This document shows positions 43,017 to 50,914 of a stretch of DNA of 64,000 bases, piece after piece. The position numbers were made by a program, and so were the translations under genes. Source of the DNA: Microbacterium galbinum (GTDB lineage: Bacteria; Actinomycetota; Actinomycetes; Actinomycetales; Microbacteriaceae). The stretch spans positions 1,612,001 through 1,676,000 of the forward strand of contig NZ_JAHWXM010000001.1 of assembly GCF_023091225.1 (NCBI RefSeq), given 5' to 3'. Under the pieces are notes generated by a model. It was not told where the DNA came from. It saw nothing but the letters and a program-made list of their open reading frames with translations, and searched no databases. Numbering within the stretch: position 1 is the stretch's first letter; each line of letters opens with the position of its first letter.

Positions 43017-44136
43017 TGCGCAGCGTGGCGGTGTCGGGTTTCGGCTCGCCGCTCTGCCCCCGGCGTCGCGGCGCGTAGACCACCAGCGAGTGGAACAGGA
43101 ACCGCGCGAAGAACGCGACGATCAGCGAGAGCCCCGTCGCGAGGACGCTCGAGATGTGCCAGGTCTCGACCATCAGCGCCATCACCGGGATGCGCAGCGC
43201 CGCCTCGATGCTGTTGAACGCGAACGATGCCGCGAAGCGCTGCCACACGCCGCGGGCATTCGTGCGCATGTCGGCGAAGACGAACCGCTCCTGCAGCAGG
43301 AAGTTGCCGACGATCGTGACGACCGCCCCGATGATCGCCGCCCAGATGTACGGCACGCCGGCCGCCGTCAGCAGCCACATGATGGCGAGGTTCGCGACGG
43401 CGCCCACCGCGCCGATCAGGGCGAACAGCGACATCTTGCCGAAGCGCAGTCGAGCGAGATGCGCGATGAACGTGCCGCCCTGGCGCAGGCTCGCCTTGGA
43501 GGTGCCGTGGCGCCGCTCCGCGAATTCCATCGGCACCTCGGCGATGCGCAGATCGGTGCGCGCGAGGATCTCGAGCAGGATCTTGAAGCCCTGCGGCTGG
43601 AGCGTCGAGAGGTCGAGGCGACTCCGGTCGACGAGGAAGAACCCGGTCATCGGGTCGGTGCTGCGGGCGAGGCGGATCGGGAACATGGCCCGCGTCAGCC
43701 AGGTGGCCGCGCGCGAGACGCCGAAGCGCACCGCGGTGCCGAGCCCACTCGTGTCGCCACCACCGATGTAGCGCGAGGCGGCGACGACGTCGGCATCGCC
43801 CTCGGCCTGCCGGGCGAGCAGGACGGGCAGGAGTTCGGGAGGATGCTGCAGGTCGCCGTCCATGACGATGCAGAGATCGGATGCCGCGGCCTCCAGGCCG
43901 ACCACGACGGCGCCGCCGAGCCCACCCGTGTTCTCGACCCGATGGATCACGCGCACGGGCAACGGAGCATCCGCGGCGACCCGCGCGACCTCGTCGGCGG
44001 TGTCGTCGCTGCTGTCGTCGACGAAGAGGATCTCGGCGTCGTACCCCGTCAGCGCGGCGGCGGTGCGGGCGACGAGCTCGGCGACGTTCTCGCGTTCGTT
44101 GAAGGTGGGCACGATGACCGTGACCTTCGTGTCCAT
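42970..44136 (-). CDS. polyprenyl-phosphate sugar synthase (GT2) fused to a GtrA domain
   Basis: The 388-residue protein begins with a DPM1-like GT2 domain: VTVIVPTFNERENVAELV, EILFVDDSSDDT and CIVMDGDLQHPPELL (catalytic DGD). A C-terminal GtrA domain with four helices starts near residue 240 (FALIGAVGAVANLAIMWLL). Such fusions make a polyprenyl-phosphate sugar and may flip it for use outside the membrane. This suggests extracytoplasmic glycosylation of the polymer or of wall proteins. The ATG at 44136 follows GAGGGGGCGAC. Confidence 0.9.
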   Translation of the reverse strand: MDTKVTVIVPTFNERENVAELVARTAAALTGYDAEILFVDDSSDDTADEVARVAADAPLPVRVIHRVENTGGLGGAVVVGLEAAASDLCIVMDGDLQHPPELLPVLLARQAEGDADVVAASRYIGGGDTSGLGTAVRFGVSRAATWLTRAMFPIRLARSTDPMTGFFLVDRSRLDLSTLQPQGFKILLEILARTDLRIAEVPMEFAERRHGTSKASLRQGGTFIAHLARLRFGKMSLFALIGAVGAVANLAIMWLLTAAGVPYIWAAIIGAVVTIVGNFLLQERFVFADMRTNARGVWQRFAASFAFNSIEAALRIPVMALMVETWHISSVLATGLSLIVAFFARFLFHSLVVYAPRRRGQSGEPKPDTATLRIIRAIDEEAMRPGEL

Positions 44137-44339
44137 GTCGCCCCCTCTGCGCGCGCCGCTGTGCGGCATCTCATCGTGCCACGGGTTCCTATGGGCTCGA
44201 AACCTGACCTCGCCCTGCCGCGCGCCCGCATCCGGGGGTGCGCTTTCGCGCGTGGGAGGTCTAGACTGACCCGTGCGGCTGTGGGAGTCGCAGGTGGATG
44301 GGGATCCGCCTACTGGGGAATCACTGATCTGGGGAGATC

Positions 44340-44789
44340 ATGGGGACGCGTATCGGCTATGCCGCGGGAGCTTTCGACCTGTTCCACGTGGGGCATCTGA
44401 ACCTTCTGCGCCACGCCAAGCAGCAGTGCGACATTCTGATCGCCGGCGTCGTGAGCGACGAGATGCTGCGCGAGGTGAAGGGCATCGAGCCCGTCATCCC
44501 GACGGCGGAGCGCGCGGAGATCGTGCGACACATCTCGTTCGTCGACGACGTGCACGTCGAGACGACGCCGTCGAAGCTGGATGCCTGGGAAGACGTGCGC
44601 TTCACGCACTTCTTCAAGGGCGACGACTGGCGCGGCACCGAGAAGGGGCTGCGGCTCGAGCGCGAGTTCGCGCGCGTCGGCGTCGAGGTCGTGTACTTCC
44701 CGTACACGGCGCACACCTCGAGCTCATCGCTGCGGCGAGCGCTCGACGCGATCACCGCGGGTGCGGGGGCTCCGGCGCTCGCGCGCTGA
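44340..44789 (+). CDS. TagD-like glycerol-3-phosphate cytidylyltransferase family protein
   Basis: The 149-residue nucleotidyltransferase has the GAFDLFHVGHLNLLRHAK signature with HxGH, the FFKGDDWRGT segment and a C-terminal HTSSSSLRR in place of RTSSTT. TagD makes CDP-glycerol from CTP and glycerol-3-phosphate; related enzymes use other phospho-alcohols. Together with the CDP-alcohol transferase in this island it suggests a phospho-alcohol donor for the polymer. Three GGGGA words lie upstream; the last (CTGGGGAGATC) directly precedes the ATG and serves as ribosome site. Confidence 0.85.
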   Translation: MGTRIGYAAGAFDLFHVGHLNLLRHAKQQCDILIAGVVSDEMLREVKGIEPVIPTAERAEIVRHISFVDDVHVETTPSKLDAWEDVRFTHFFKGDDWRGTEKGLRLEREFARVGVEVVYFPYTAHTSSSSLRRALDAITAGAGAPALAR

Positions 44790-44810
44790 CGGGCCGGTTC
44801 GCCGACGGAG

Positions 44811-45203
44811 TCAGTTCGCGACGCCGAGCAGGCTGCGGGCCATGCGCGCCACGTGGGGTGGCGTGTGCGGCCCCAGCCAGACGGTCCACTGCGCCGGCGG
44901 CTCGCTGCACGCCCACTCGACGCACCACGAGTGCACGGCATTGGCGAGGCGCTCACCCTTGGTGTGCGCGCGGATGCCGTCACCGCGCACGAGCCAGCGC
45001 ACCGACACCCCGTCGGGCACGTCGATGTGACGCATCTGGATTCGCGCGGCCGCTTCGAGCAGGATCACGCCGGTCGCGTCCCACGGCAGTCGGGCGGCGA
45101 TCCCCGCGATCACCCCGGCGTCCGCCGCGTCTCCGGCGACGAGCACAGCGCCCTCGATGTTCTCCCAGTCGGGGTCGTCCAGGTGCTCGCTCGCGTGGTT
45201 CAT
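44811..45203 (-). CDS. stand-alone SIP-domain protein (siderophore-interacting C-terminal half)
   Basis: The 130-residue protein resembles only the C-terminal NAD(P)H-binding half of siderophore-interacting proteins: GAVLVAGDAADAGVIAGIAA corresponds to GDETALPAI, and GVSVRWLVRGD to the W-L-R segment. The FAD-binding half is missing. It may bind NADPH and pair with another reductase, or be an evolved remnant. An iron box lies between its -35 and -10 elements, so it should be iron-repressed by a DtxR/IdeR-type protein. The ATG is seven bases from TATAAT and is probably leaderless. Confidence 0.75.
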   Translation of the reverse strand: MNHASEHLDDPDWENIEGAVLVAGDAADAGVIAGIAARLPWDATGVILLEAAARIQMRHIDVPDGVSVRWLVRGDGIRAHTKGERLANAVHSWCVEWACSEPPAQWTVWLGPHTPPHVARMARSLLGVAN

Positions 45204-45210
45204 GGCTTCG

Positions 45211-45239
45211 ATTATAGGTAAGCCTACCCTTACCGACAA
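45211..45239 (-). promoter_or_regulatory. promoter of the SIP-domain gene
   Basis: On the minus strand TTGTCG (45234-45239) and a perfect TATAAT (45211-45216) are 17 bp apart. The ATG starts seven bases after the -10. Confidence 0.75.
45214..45232 (-). promoter_or_regulatory. iron box (DtxR/IdeR-type operator)
   Basis: ATAGGTAAGCCTACCCTTA on the plus strand matches the 19-bp consensus TTAGGTTAGGCTAACCTAA at 14 positions. It fills the promoter spacer and overlaps the -10, as expected for a repressor site. Confidence 0.7.
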
Positions 45240-45272
45240 GCCCTTCTCGGCCCTCTCCCCGCCAGGGCGTTC

Positions 45273-45278
45273 TACGCT
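45273..45278 (+). promoter_or_regulatory. -10 box (leaderless type)
   Basis: TACGCT is followed by six bases and the ATG at 45285. Confidence 0.5.
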
Positions 45279-45284
45279 TGTGTC

Positions 45285-45548
45285 ATGACTTCTCCTGCTG
45301 AATCCACCATCACGATGTTCGGCGCCGACTGGTGCCGCGACTGCATCCGCACCAAGAAGCAGCTCGACGACCTCGGCGTCGAGTACACGTACGTCGATCT
45401 CGTCGCCGACCCCTCCGGTGCCGACGTCGCGAAGGACATCTCCGGCCGCACGAACATCCCCGTCGTCCTGTACCCCGACTCCTCCCACCAGGTCGAGCCG
45501 TCGAACGCCGACGTCGAGGCGAAGCTGCGCGAGCTCTCCCTGATCTGA
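45285..45548 (+). CDS. glutaredoxin-like protein (mycoredoxin type)
   Basis: The 87-residue thioredoxin-fold protein reads TITMFGADWCRDCIRTKKQL with a CRDC active site. The cis-proline segment is TNIPVVLYPD. Mycoredoxins usually have CGYC and reduce mycothiol mixed disulfides; the CRDC variant keeps both cysteines, so a dithiol mechanism is possible. It should be cytosolic. A TACGCT box six bases before the ATG indicates a leaderless transcript. It is divergent from the iron-controlled SIP gene and followed by a repeat-rich gap. Confidence 0.85.
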   Translation: MTSPAESTITMFGADWCRDCIRTKKQLDDLGVEYTYVDLVADPSGADVAKDISGRTNIPVVLYPDSSHQVEPSNADVEAKLRELSLI

Positions 45549-45675
45549 GCGCCGCGTCGGCACAACTTCGGAGTTCCGGAGCGCCGCGCCCGCACAACTT
45601 CGGAGTTCCGGAGCGCCGCCCCGCGACGGCATCCGATTCAGCGGCGTGCCGTGTGCAATCTCCGAGGTTGTGCCG
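45549..45675. repeat. 32-bp tandem repeat plus inverted copy
   Basis: Two tandem 32-bp units (45549-45580 and 45581-45612) differ at two or three positions and share CACAACTTCGGAGTTCCGGA. A partial third copy follows. A degenerate inverted copy lies at 45656-45675. The stretch can fold into a large hairpin and holds no gene. Confidence 0.7.
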
Positions 45676-45700
45676 GGGCGACGAGACGAAGGGCCACCGC

Positions 45701-45706
45701 TACACT
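45701..45706 (+). promoter_or_regulatory. -10 box (leaderless type)
   Basis: TACACT is followed by six bases and the ATG at 45713. Confidence 0.5.
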
Positions 45707-45712
45707 GGCGCG

Positions 45713-47089
45713 ATGAGCACAGAGGCTCGGCCCGAACGAGCATCCGTCCGCCTGTCCGCGCGCACGATCGTGCTGTACGCGATCGGGTCCGTCGGCACCG
45801 GCGGATACGCCACGCTGCCCGGGCTGGTGCTGACGTACTTCCTCACCGACAACCTCGGGGTCGCCGCTCTGGCCGCCGGAGTCATCGTCACCGCCGCCAA
45901 GATCTGGGACGTCGTGATCGACCCGCTGATCGGCGCGGCCTCCGACCGTCAGCTCGCGCGCACCGGCTCGCGTCGCGGGTTCATGGTGCTGGGCGCCGTC
46001 ACGCTGCCCGTGTTCTTCGCGCTGACGTTCGCGGTGCCTCCATCGTGGGGGCCGATGGCCGGTGCGGTGTGCGTGCTGCTCGCCTTCCTCGCCACGGCGA
46101 CGTCGTTCAGCCTGTTCCAGGTGCCGTACGTCGCGCTGCCCGCCGAGCTCACCGACGGTTACGACGAGCGCACGCGCCTGCTCGGTTGGCGGGTCGTGGT
46201 GCTGACGGCATCCATCCTCCTGTTCGGCGCGGGTGGCCCCGCACTGCGCAAGGCGGGCGACGACCCCGTGCTCGGATATCTGCTGATGGGGATCGTCGCG
46301 GGACTCGCGATCGGCATCGGCATGTTCGTGGCGACGCGCACGGCGGATGCCGCAGCCGCACGCCGCGTCGGCGACGAGAGCGCGGTGGCCCCGGCCGCCG
46401 GCATCCGAGAGCAGTACGCCTCGGGGTTCCGGGCGCTGCGGCGCAGCCAACCGTTCCGTGCGCTGCTGGGCGCGTTCCTGCTGCAGGCGCTCGCGACCGG
46501 CACCATGCTCGCCGGGGCGCAGTACGTGGCGACCTGGGTACTGCGGTCGGAGGACGCCGTGACGTTCGTGTTCGTCGCGCTCGTCGGCCCTGCGCTCGTG
46601 GCGACGCCCGCCTGGACGGTCATCGCCCGGCGGGTCGGCAAGGAGCGCGCGTTCGGCATCGCGAGCGTGCTGTTCACTCTCGCCGCGGCGTCCCTCACGA
46701 TCGCAGTCTGGACGCCCGGCGCCTGGATCTACGCCTCCGTCGCGGTGGCCGGAATCGCCTACGCCGGTCTGCAGTCGCTGCCGATGGCGATGTTGCCCGA
46801 CGTCATCTCGCACGACGAGCGCACCCACGGCAGCGGGCGCGCGGGCACCTTCACCGGCATCTGGACCGCCGGGGAGACGGTCGGCTTCGCTCTCGGTGCG
46901 ACGACGGTCTCGCTCACCCTCGCCCTGACCGGGTACGTCTCGACGGTCGCGGGCACGACGGTCGAGCAGCCGGATGCCGCCATCACCGGCATCGTGCTCA
47001 GTTTCAGCATCCTTCCCGCACTGATCATGCTCGCGAGCCTCCTGCCTCTTCACCGTTACCGCCTGCGCCGCCACGACATCGACGCATAA
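45713..47089 (+). CDS. MFS transporter, glycoside/pentoside/hexuronide (GPH) symporter type
   Basis: The 458-residue protein has twelve helices. The GPH signature is visible near the second to third helix: KIWDVVIDPLIGAASDR followed by TGSRRGFMVLGAV. SLFQVPYVALPAELTDGYDERTRLLGWR, a strongly conserved GPH segment, lies near residue 140. Such symporters import glycosides with Na+ or H+; the substrate is unknown and some relatives carry lipids or drugs. The start is set by a TACACT box six bases upstream. The aldehyde dehydrogenase gene begins 28 bp after its stop and may be co-transcribed. Confidence 0.88.
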   Translation: MSTEARPERASVRLSARTIVLYAIGSVGTGGYATLPGLVLTYFLTDNLGVAALAAGVIVTAAKIWDVVIDPLIGAASDRQLARTGSRRGFMVLGAVTLPVFFALTFAVPPSWGPMAGAVCVLLAFLATATSFSLFQVPYVALPAELTDGYDERTRLLGWRVVVLTASILLFGAGGPALRKAGDDPVLGYLLMGIVAGLAIGIGMFVATRTADAAAARRVGDESAVAPAAGIREQYASGFRALRRSQPFRALLGAFLLQALATGTMLAGAQYVATWVLRSEDAVTFVFVALVGPALVATPAWTVIARRVGKERAFGIASVLFTLAAASLTIAVWTPGAWIYASVAVAGIAYAGLQSLPMAMLPDVISHDERTHGSGRAGTFTGIWTAGETVGFALGATTVSLTLALTGYVSTVAGTTVEQPDAAITGIVLSFSILPALIMLASLLPLHRYRLRRHDIDA

Positions 47090-47117
47090 GCTGGGATCCC
47101 GTTCGAAGGAGCCGCCC

Positions 47118-48857
47118 GTGACCTCCACGCCCGTCGCCACGACCACGCCCGAGATCGGCGAGAGCGAGCACGCGCGGCTCGACACGGCGATCGACGACCT
47201 GCACACGGGCGCCCGAGTGTGGTCGGCGCTCACGGTCGCGCAGCGCGTGACGCTGCTGCGTCAGGTGCGCACGAGCGTGGCCGCGACCGCCGAGGACTGG
47301 GCGACGACCGCCGCGGCGACGAAGGGGCTCGATGCGCGGCATCCGCTCCGTGGCGAGGAATGGCTGAGCGGGCCCTACGGTGTGCTCGGCGCGCTCGACG
47401 CCTACATCGAGACGCTCTCGCGGCTCGCCCGCGGCGCCAACCCGCTCGACGGAATCACCATCGACCGCGCCCCCGGCGGCCGCACGCGCGTGCACGCGTT
47501 CCCCCTCACCGGCATCGATCGCTTCCTGCTGTCGGGATTCACCGGCGAGGTCTGGCTCGAACCGGGCACGACACCGCGCGCGGCCCGAGCCGCCGCCGGG
47601 CTCGGCCAGCGCACGCCGACCGTCTCCGGCGGAGTGGGGCTCGTGCTCGGCGCAGGCAACGTCACCTCGATCCCCGTGCTCGACGTGCTCTACGAACTGC
47701 TCGCCTCGAACCGCACCGCGCTGCTCAAGGTGAACCCGACGCAGGATCCCCTCGTGCCGATCTACAAGCGCGCGCTCGCCCCGCTCATCGAGCCGGGGTT
47801 CCTGCGCATCGTGCGCGGCGGCCCGGCGGTCGGCGCCTACCTCACGGCGCATCCCGACCTCTCGCACGTGCACATCACCGGGTCCGCGGCGACGTTCGAC
47901 GCGATCGTCTGGGGCCCGAAGACCGCGCGCGGCGCCCGCCGCAAGAAGCCGTCGATGTCGAAGCCGATCACGGCCGAGCTCGGCGGGGTCTCGCCGATCA
48001 TCGTCGTGCCCGGCGACTGGTCCGAGGCCGACCTGCGGTACCAGGCAGAGCACGTCGCGACCATGCGGCTGCAGAACAGCGGCCACAACTGCATCGCCGG
48101 GCAGGTCGTGATCCTGTCGGAGGACTGGGACCAGGCGGATGCCTTCCGCGCCGCGCTCCGTCGGGCCTATGCGAGCGCGCCCGAGCGACCCACCTGGTAC
48201 CCGGGGTCGACGAACCGCATGCACGAGGCATCCGATGCCTACCCCGATGCCCTCGTGCTCGGCGACCGGCTGCTCGTGGAGATCGACGGCGACGACGACG
48301 CCTCGGCCCTGCAGAGCACCGAGTACTTCGCACCGGTCCTCGGCGTCGTGAGCGTCGCCGGGACGGGCCAGGAGTTCCTCGACGCCGCCGTCGCCTACGC
48401 GAACGACGAGCTGCAGGGCACGCTCGGGGCGAACGTGCTCATCGACCCGGCGACCGAGAAGTCGCTCGGCACCGGATTCGAGAGAGCGATCGCCGACCTC
48501 CGGTACGGATCGATCGCGATCAACGGCTGGACCGGCTTCGCGTTCATCACCCCGACATTGACCTGGGGCGCTTTCCCCGGCAGCACGATCGACGACGTCG
48601 GCAGCGGCATCGGCGTCGTGCACAACGCCCTGCTGCTCGATCGGGTCGAGCGATCGGTGCTGCGTGGCCCGTTCCGGCCGTTCCCGCGCTCCGCGCCGGG
48701 CCTCAACGGCGGCGGTCGAGTCACGATCCTGCCGACGCCCCCGTGGTTCGTGACCTCGCGCACCGGCGCCGAGGTGAGCGAGGGGCTCACCCGATTCCGC
48801 GCAAGCGGCGGCGTGGGAGGCCTCGTGAAGACCCTGCTGGCGGCGCTGCGCGCCTGA
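47118..48857 (+). CDS. aldehyde dehydrogenase family protein
   Basis: The 579-residue protein has the ALDH catalytic residues: Glu in ITAELGGVSPIIV near residue 295 and Cys in NSGHNCIAGQVV near residue 328. NAD-binding LKVNPTQDPL and HITGSAATFDAI are also seen. It is longer than common ALDHs (about 500 residues), with extra sequence near residues 390-420 and at the C-terminus. The natural aldehyde is unknown. GAAGGAG precedes the GTG at 47118. A short hairpin at its 3' end overlaps the stop of the convergent metallopeptidase gene. Confidence 0.88.
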   Translation: MTSTPVATTTPEIGESEHARLDTAIDDLHTGARVWSALTVAQRVTLLRQVRTSVAATAEDWATTAAATKGLDARHPLRGEEWLSGPYGVLGALDAYIETLSRLARGANPLDGITIDRAPGGRTRVHAFPLTGIDRFLLSGFTGEVWLEPGTTPRAARAAAGLGQRTPTVSGGVGLVLGAGNVTSIPVLDVLYELLASNRTALLKVNPTQDPLVPIYKRALAPLIEPGFLRIVRGGPAVGAYLTAHPDLSHVHITGSAATFDAIVWGPKTARGARRKKPSMSKPITAELGGVSPIIVVPGDWSEADLRYQAEHVATMRLQNSGHNCIAGQVVILSEDWDQADAFRAALRRAYASAPERPTWYPGSTNRMHEASDAYPDALVLGDRLLVEIDGDDDASALQSTEYFAPVLGVVSVAGTGQEFLDAAVAYANDELQGTLGANVLIDPATEKSLGTGFERAIADLRYGSIAINGWTGFAFITPTLTWGAFPGSTIDDVGSGIGVVHNALLLDRVERSVLRGPFRPFPRSAPGLNGGGRVTILPTPPWFVTSRTGAEVSEGLTRFRASGGVGGLVKTLLAALRA

Positions 48858-48860
48858 CGC

Positions 48861-48883
48861 ACCCCTGGGTCAGTCTCAGGGGT
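48861..48883. terminator. weak hairpin between convergent genes
   Basis: ACCCCTG (48861-48867) and CAGGGGT (48877-48883) pair around nine bases. There is no T tract and the right arm overlaps a stop codon. Confidence 0.35.
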
Positions 48884-49763
48884 CGAGGTCGTCGACCGAG
48901 CGGGTGAACGTCTCGGCGCAGACCCCCAGGCCCTCGCTGTAGCCGAGCGCGAACCAATACTGCCGCTGCTCGCTCGACCCGTGCGTCCAGCTGTCGGGGT
49001 TCGAAACGCCCGACATCTCCTGGATGTGGTCGTCTCCCACCGCGGCAGCGGCATCCAATGCGTCCCGCCGCTGCTCCTCGGTGGTCGGTTGCAGGTACGG
49101 CGTACCGTCGGCGTCCGTCTGCTCGGAGATCCGCCCGATCCAGGCACCGGCGTAGCAGTCCGCCTGCAACTCCATGCGCACGCCGTTGCTGCCCTCTCCG
49201 GTGCCGTTGTTCGGGTACTGATCCATCGTGCCGACGATGTTCTGGATGTGGTGGCCCCACTCGTGACCCACGATGTAGAGCTGGGCGAGGTTGCCGGCGG
49301 ATGCCCCGAACTGCTGCTGCATGAGCGAGAAGAACGTGGGGTCGAGGTAGACGCCCTGCTCGGGCGGGCAGTAGAACGGCCCGACGGCGTTGGAGGCGGT
49401 GCCGCACTGCGTCGAGGTCGCACCGTCGACCACCGTCAGGGTCGGCGGCACGTACCCCTCGACGTTGTCTTCCCAGAACGCGTCGAGTGCGACCTGTGCG
49501 CCGGCCATGCGGCAGTCGACGTTCTCGTTCGCGTCCTGCCCCGTGTCGCAGTTCTCGATGACCGAGCTCCCGGAGTCGGAGCCCGAACCGCCCGTCGACG
49601 TACCGCCGCCGAGAAGCCCCGTCAGGTCGATCCCGAGCAGCGGCCCCGCGATCAGGGCGATGAGGCCGAGCACCCCGACTCCTGTGCCTCCCGCGATCGC
49701 CGCGTTGCGACCGCGGCGGCGCGTGGTGTTGGTCGACAGGTCGGCGTCGGGGTTGAACGTCAT
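48876..49763 (-). CDS. neutral zinc metallopeptidase (YpfJ/KPN_00875 type)
   Basis: The 295-residue protein has one N-terminal transmembrane helix (residues 20-50), a Gly/Ser linker and an extracytoplasmic domain. Zinc site YIVGHEWGHHIQN lies near residue 168, followed by MELQADCYAGAW with the third ligand. FWEDNVEGYVPPTLTV and GPFYCPPEQGVYLDPTFF are typical of this family. The physiological substrate is unknown. A TACCCT box seven bases before the ATG suggests a leaderless transcript. It is divergent from mdh. Confidence 0.9.
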   Translation of the reverse strand: MTFNPDADLSTNTTRRRGRNAAIAGGTGVGVLGLIALIAGPLLGIDLTGLLGGGTSTGGSGSDSGSSVIENCDTGQDANENVDCRMAGAQVALDAFWEDNVEGYVPPTLTVVDGATSTQCGTASNAVGPFYCPPEQGVYLDPTFFSLMQQQFGASAGNLAQLYIVGHEWGHHIQNIVGTMDQYPNNGTGEGSNGVRMELQADCYAGAWIGRISEQTDADGTPYLQPTTEEQRRDALDAAAAVGDDHIQEMSGVSNPDSWTHGSSEQRQYWFALGYSEGLGVCAETFTRSVDDLDP

Positions 49764-49770
49764 GGCTCCG

Positions 49771-49776
49771 AGGGTA
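49771..49776 (-). promoter_or_regulatory. -10 box of the metallopeptidase gene
   Basis: TACCCT on the minus strand is followed by seven bases and the ATG at 49763. Confidence 0.45.
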
Positions 49777-49796
49777 CTCCGCCCCTCGGACGGTCG

Positions 49797-49802
49797 TAGG
49801 CT
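49797..49802 (+). promoter_or_regulatory. -10 box of mdh (leaderless type)
   Basis: TAGGCT is followed by six bases and the ATG at 49809. No ribosome site is present. Confidence 0.5.
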
Positions 49803-49808
49803 CGGGAT

Positions 49809-50798
49809 ATGACCACGACGATCACCATCACGGGCGCGGGCGGACAGATCGGCTACGCGCTGCTGTTCCGCATCGCGGCGGGAGACCTGCTCGGACCGGA
49901 CGAGAAGGTGCGGCTGCGGCTGCTCGAGATCCCGCAGGGGATCGGAGCGGCGGAGGGCGCGGCGCTCGAGCTGCAGGACGGCGCTTTCGGGCTGCTCGAG
50001 CACGTCGAGGTGACGGATGACGCGGCGATCGGCTTCGACGGTGCCGACCTCGCGCTGCTCGTGGGCGCGCGCCCGCGCGGACCCGGCATGGAGCGGGGCG
50101 ACCTGCTCGCCGCGAACGGTGGTATCTTCGGCCCGCAGGGGGCGGCGATCGCCGCGAACGCGGCACCCGGCGTGCGGGTCACGGTCGTCGGGAACCCCGC
50201 GAACACGAACGCGCTCATCGCCGCGGCATCCGCCGACGGCGTGCCGGCCGAACGATTCACGGCGCTGACTCGCCTCGATGAGAACCGCGCCAGGGCGCAG
50301 TTCGCACAGACGCTGGGCGTGCCTGTCGCGACGGTGGGGCGCCTGCCGATCTGGGGCAACCACTCCGCGACGCAGTTCCCCGACGTGTCGCACGCGACCG
50401 TGGCGGGCGAGCCTGCGGCGGAGGCTCTCGCCGCGATCGTCGGCGACGTGCCGGCGTGGTTGGACGAGACTTTCATCCCGCGGGTCGCCAAGCGGGGTGC
50501 CGAGATCATCCGGGTGCGCGGGTCGTCGTCGGTCGCCTCGGCGGCGAGCGCCACGATCGACCACGTGCGCGACTGGGTGCGCGGCACCGAGGACTGGACC
50601 TCGGCCGGCGTCGTCTCGCACGGTGAGTACGGGGTGCCCGCGGGCCTGATCTCGTCGTTCCCCGTGCGTGCGGTCGACGGCGAGTGGCGGGTCGTCGAGG
50701 CTCTGGAGATCGGCGAGGACGCCCGGCGGCGGATCGACGCCTCGGTCGCCGAACTCGTCGAGGAGCGCGATGCGGTGCGGTCGCTCGGTCTGATCTGA
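49809..50798 (+). CDS. mdh: malate dehydrogenase
   Basis: This 329-residue NAD-dependent enzyme of the TCA cycle oxidises malate to oxaloacetate. The NAD-binding [18 protein letters not shown] lies at the N-terminus. [25 protein letters not shown] and the catalytic-His segment [11 protein letters not shown] follow, which places it in the cytosolic-type MDH group common in actinobacteria. Length matches the family. A TAGGCT box six bases before the ATG indicates leaderless transcription. An unusual nested inverted repeat follows the stop codon. Confidence 0.96.
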   Translation: MTTTITITGAGGQIGYALLFRIAAGDLLGPDEKVRLRLLEIPQGIGAAEGAALELQDGAFGLLEHVEVTDDAAIGFDGADLALLVGARPRGPGMERGDLLAANGGIFGPQGAAIAANAAPGVRVTVVGNPANTNALIAAASADGVPAERFTALTRLDENRARAQFAQTLGVPVATVGRLPIWGNHSATQFPDVSHATVAGEPAAEALAAIVGDVPAWLDETFIPRVAKRGAEIIRVRGSSSVASAASATIDHVRDWVRGTEDWTSAGVVSHGEYGVPAGLISSFPVRAVDGEWRVVEALEIGEDARRRIDASVAELVEERDAVRSLGLI

Positions 50799-50816
50799 TC
50801 CACTCTTCCGGCGCGA

Positions 50817-50854
50817 ACGTGTGGATAACCGACTTATCCACTGTCCCCACACGT
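50817..50854. promoter_or_regulatory. nested inverted repeat with two DnaA-box-like sequences
   Basis: TGTGGATAA (50820-50828) and TTATCCACT (50834-50842) are inverted DnaA-box matches five bases apart; the first is a perfect TTATCCACA. ACGTGTGG (50817-50824) can also pair with CCACACGT (50847-50854), so two exclusive hairpins are possible. Confidence 0.5.
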
Positions 50855-50914
50855 ACGCGATTCGCCAACATATGGTTACTGGACTGACGACGCTCCGCGG
50901 AGCAGAATGGACCG

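Noticed and set aside
47118..48857. Gene fusion or frameshift to explain the long aldehyde dehydrogenase
   Set aside because: The reading frame and codon use are continuous and the catalytic residues are in order, so the extra length is more likely a family feature.
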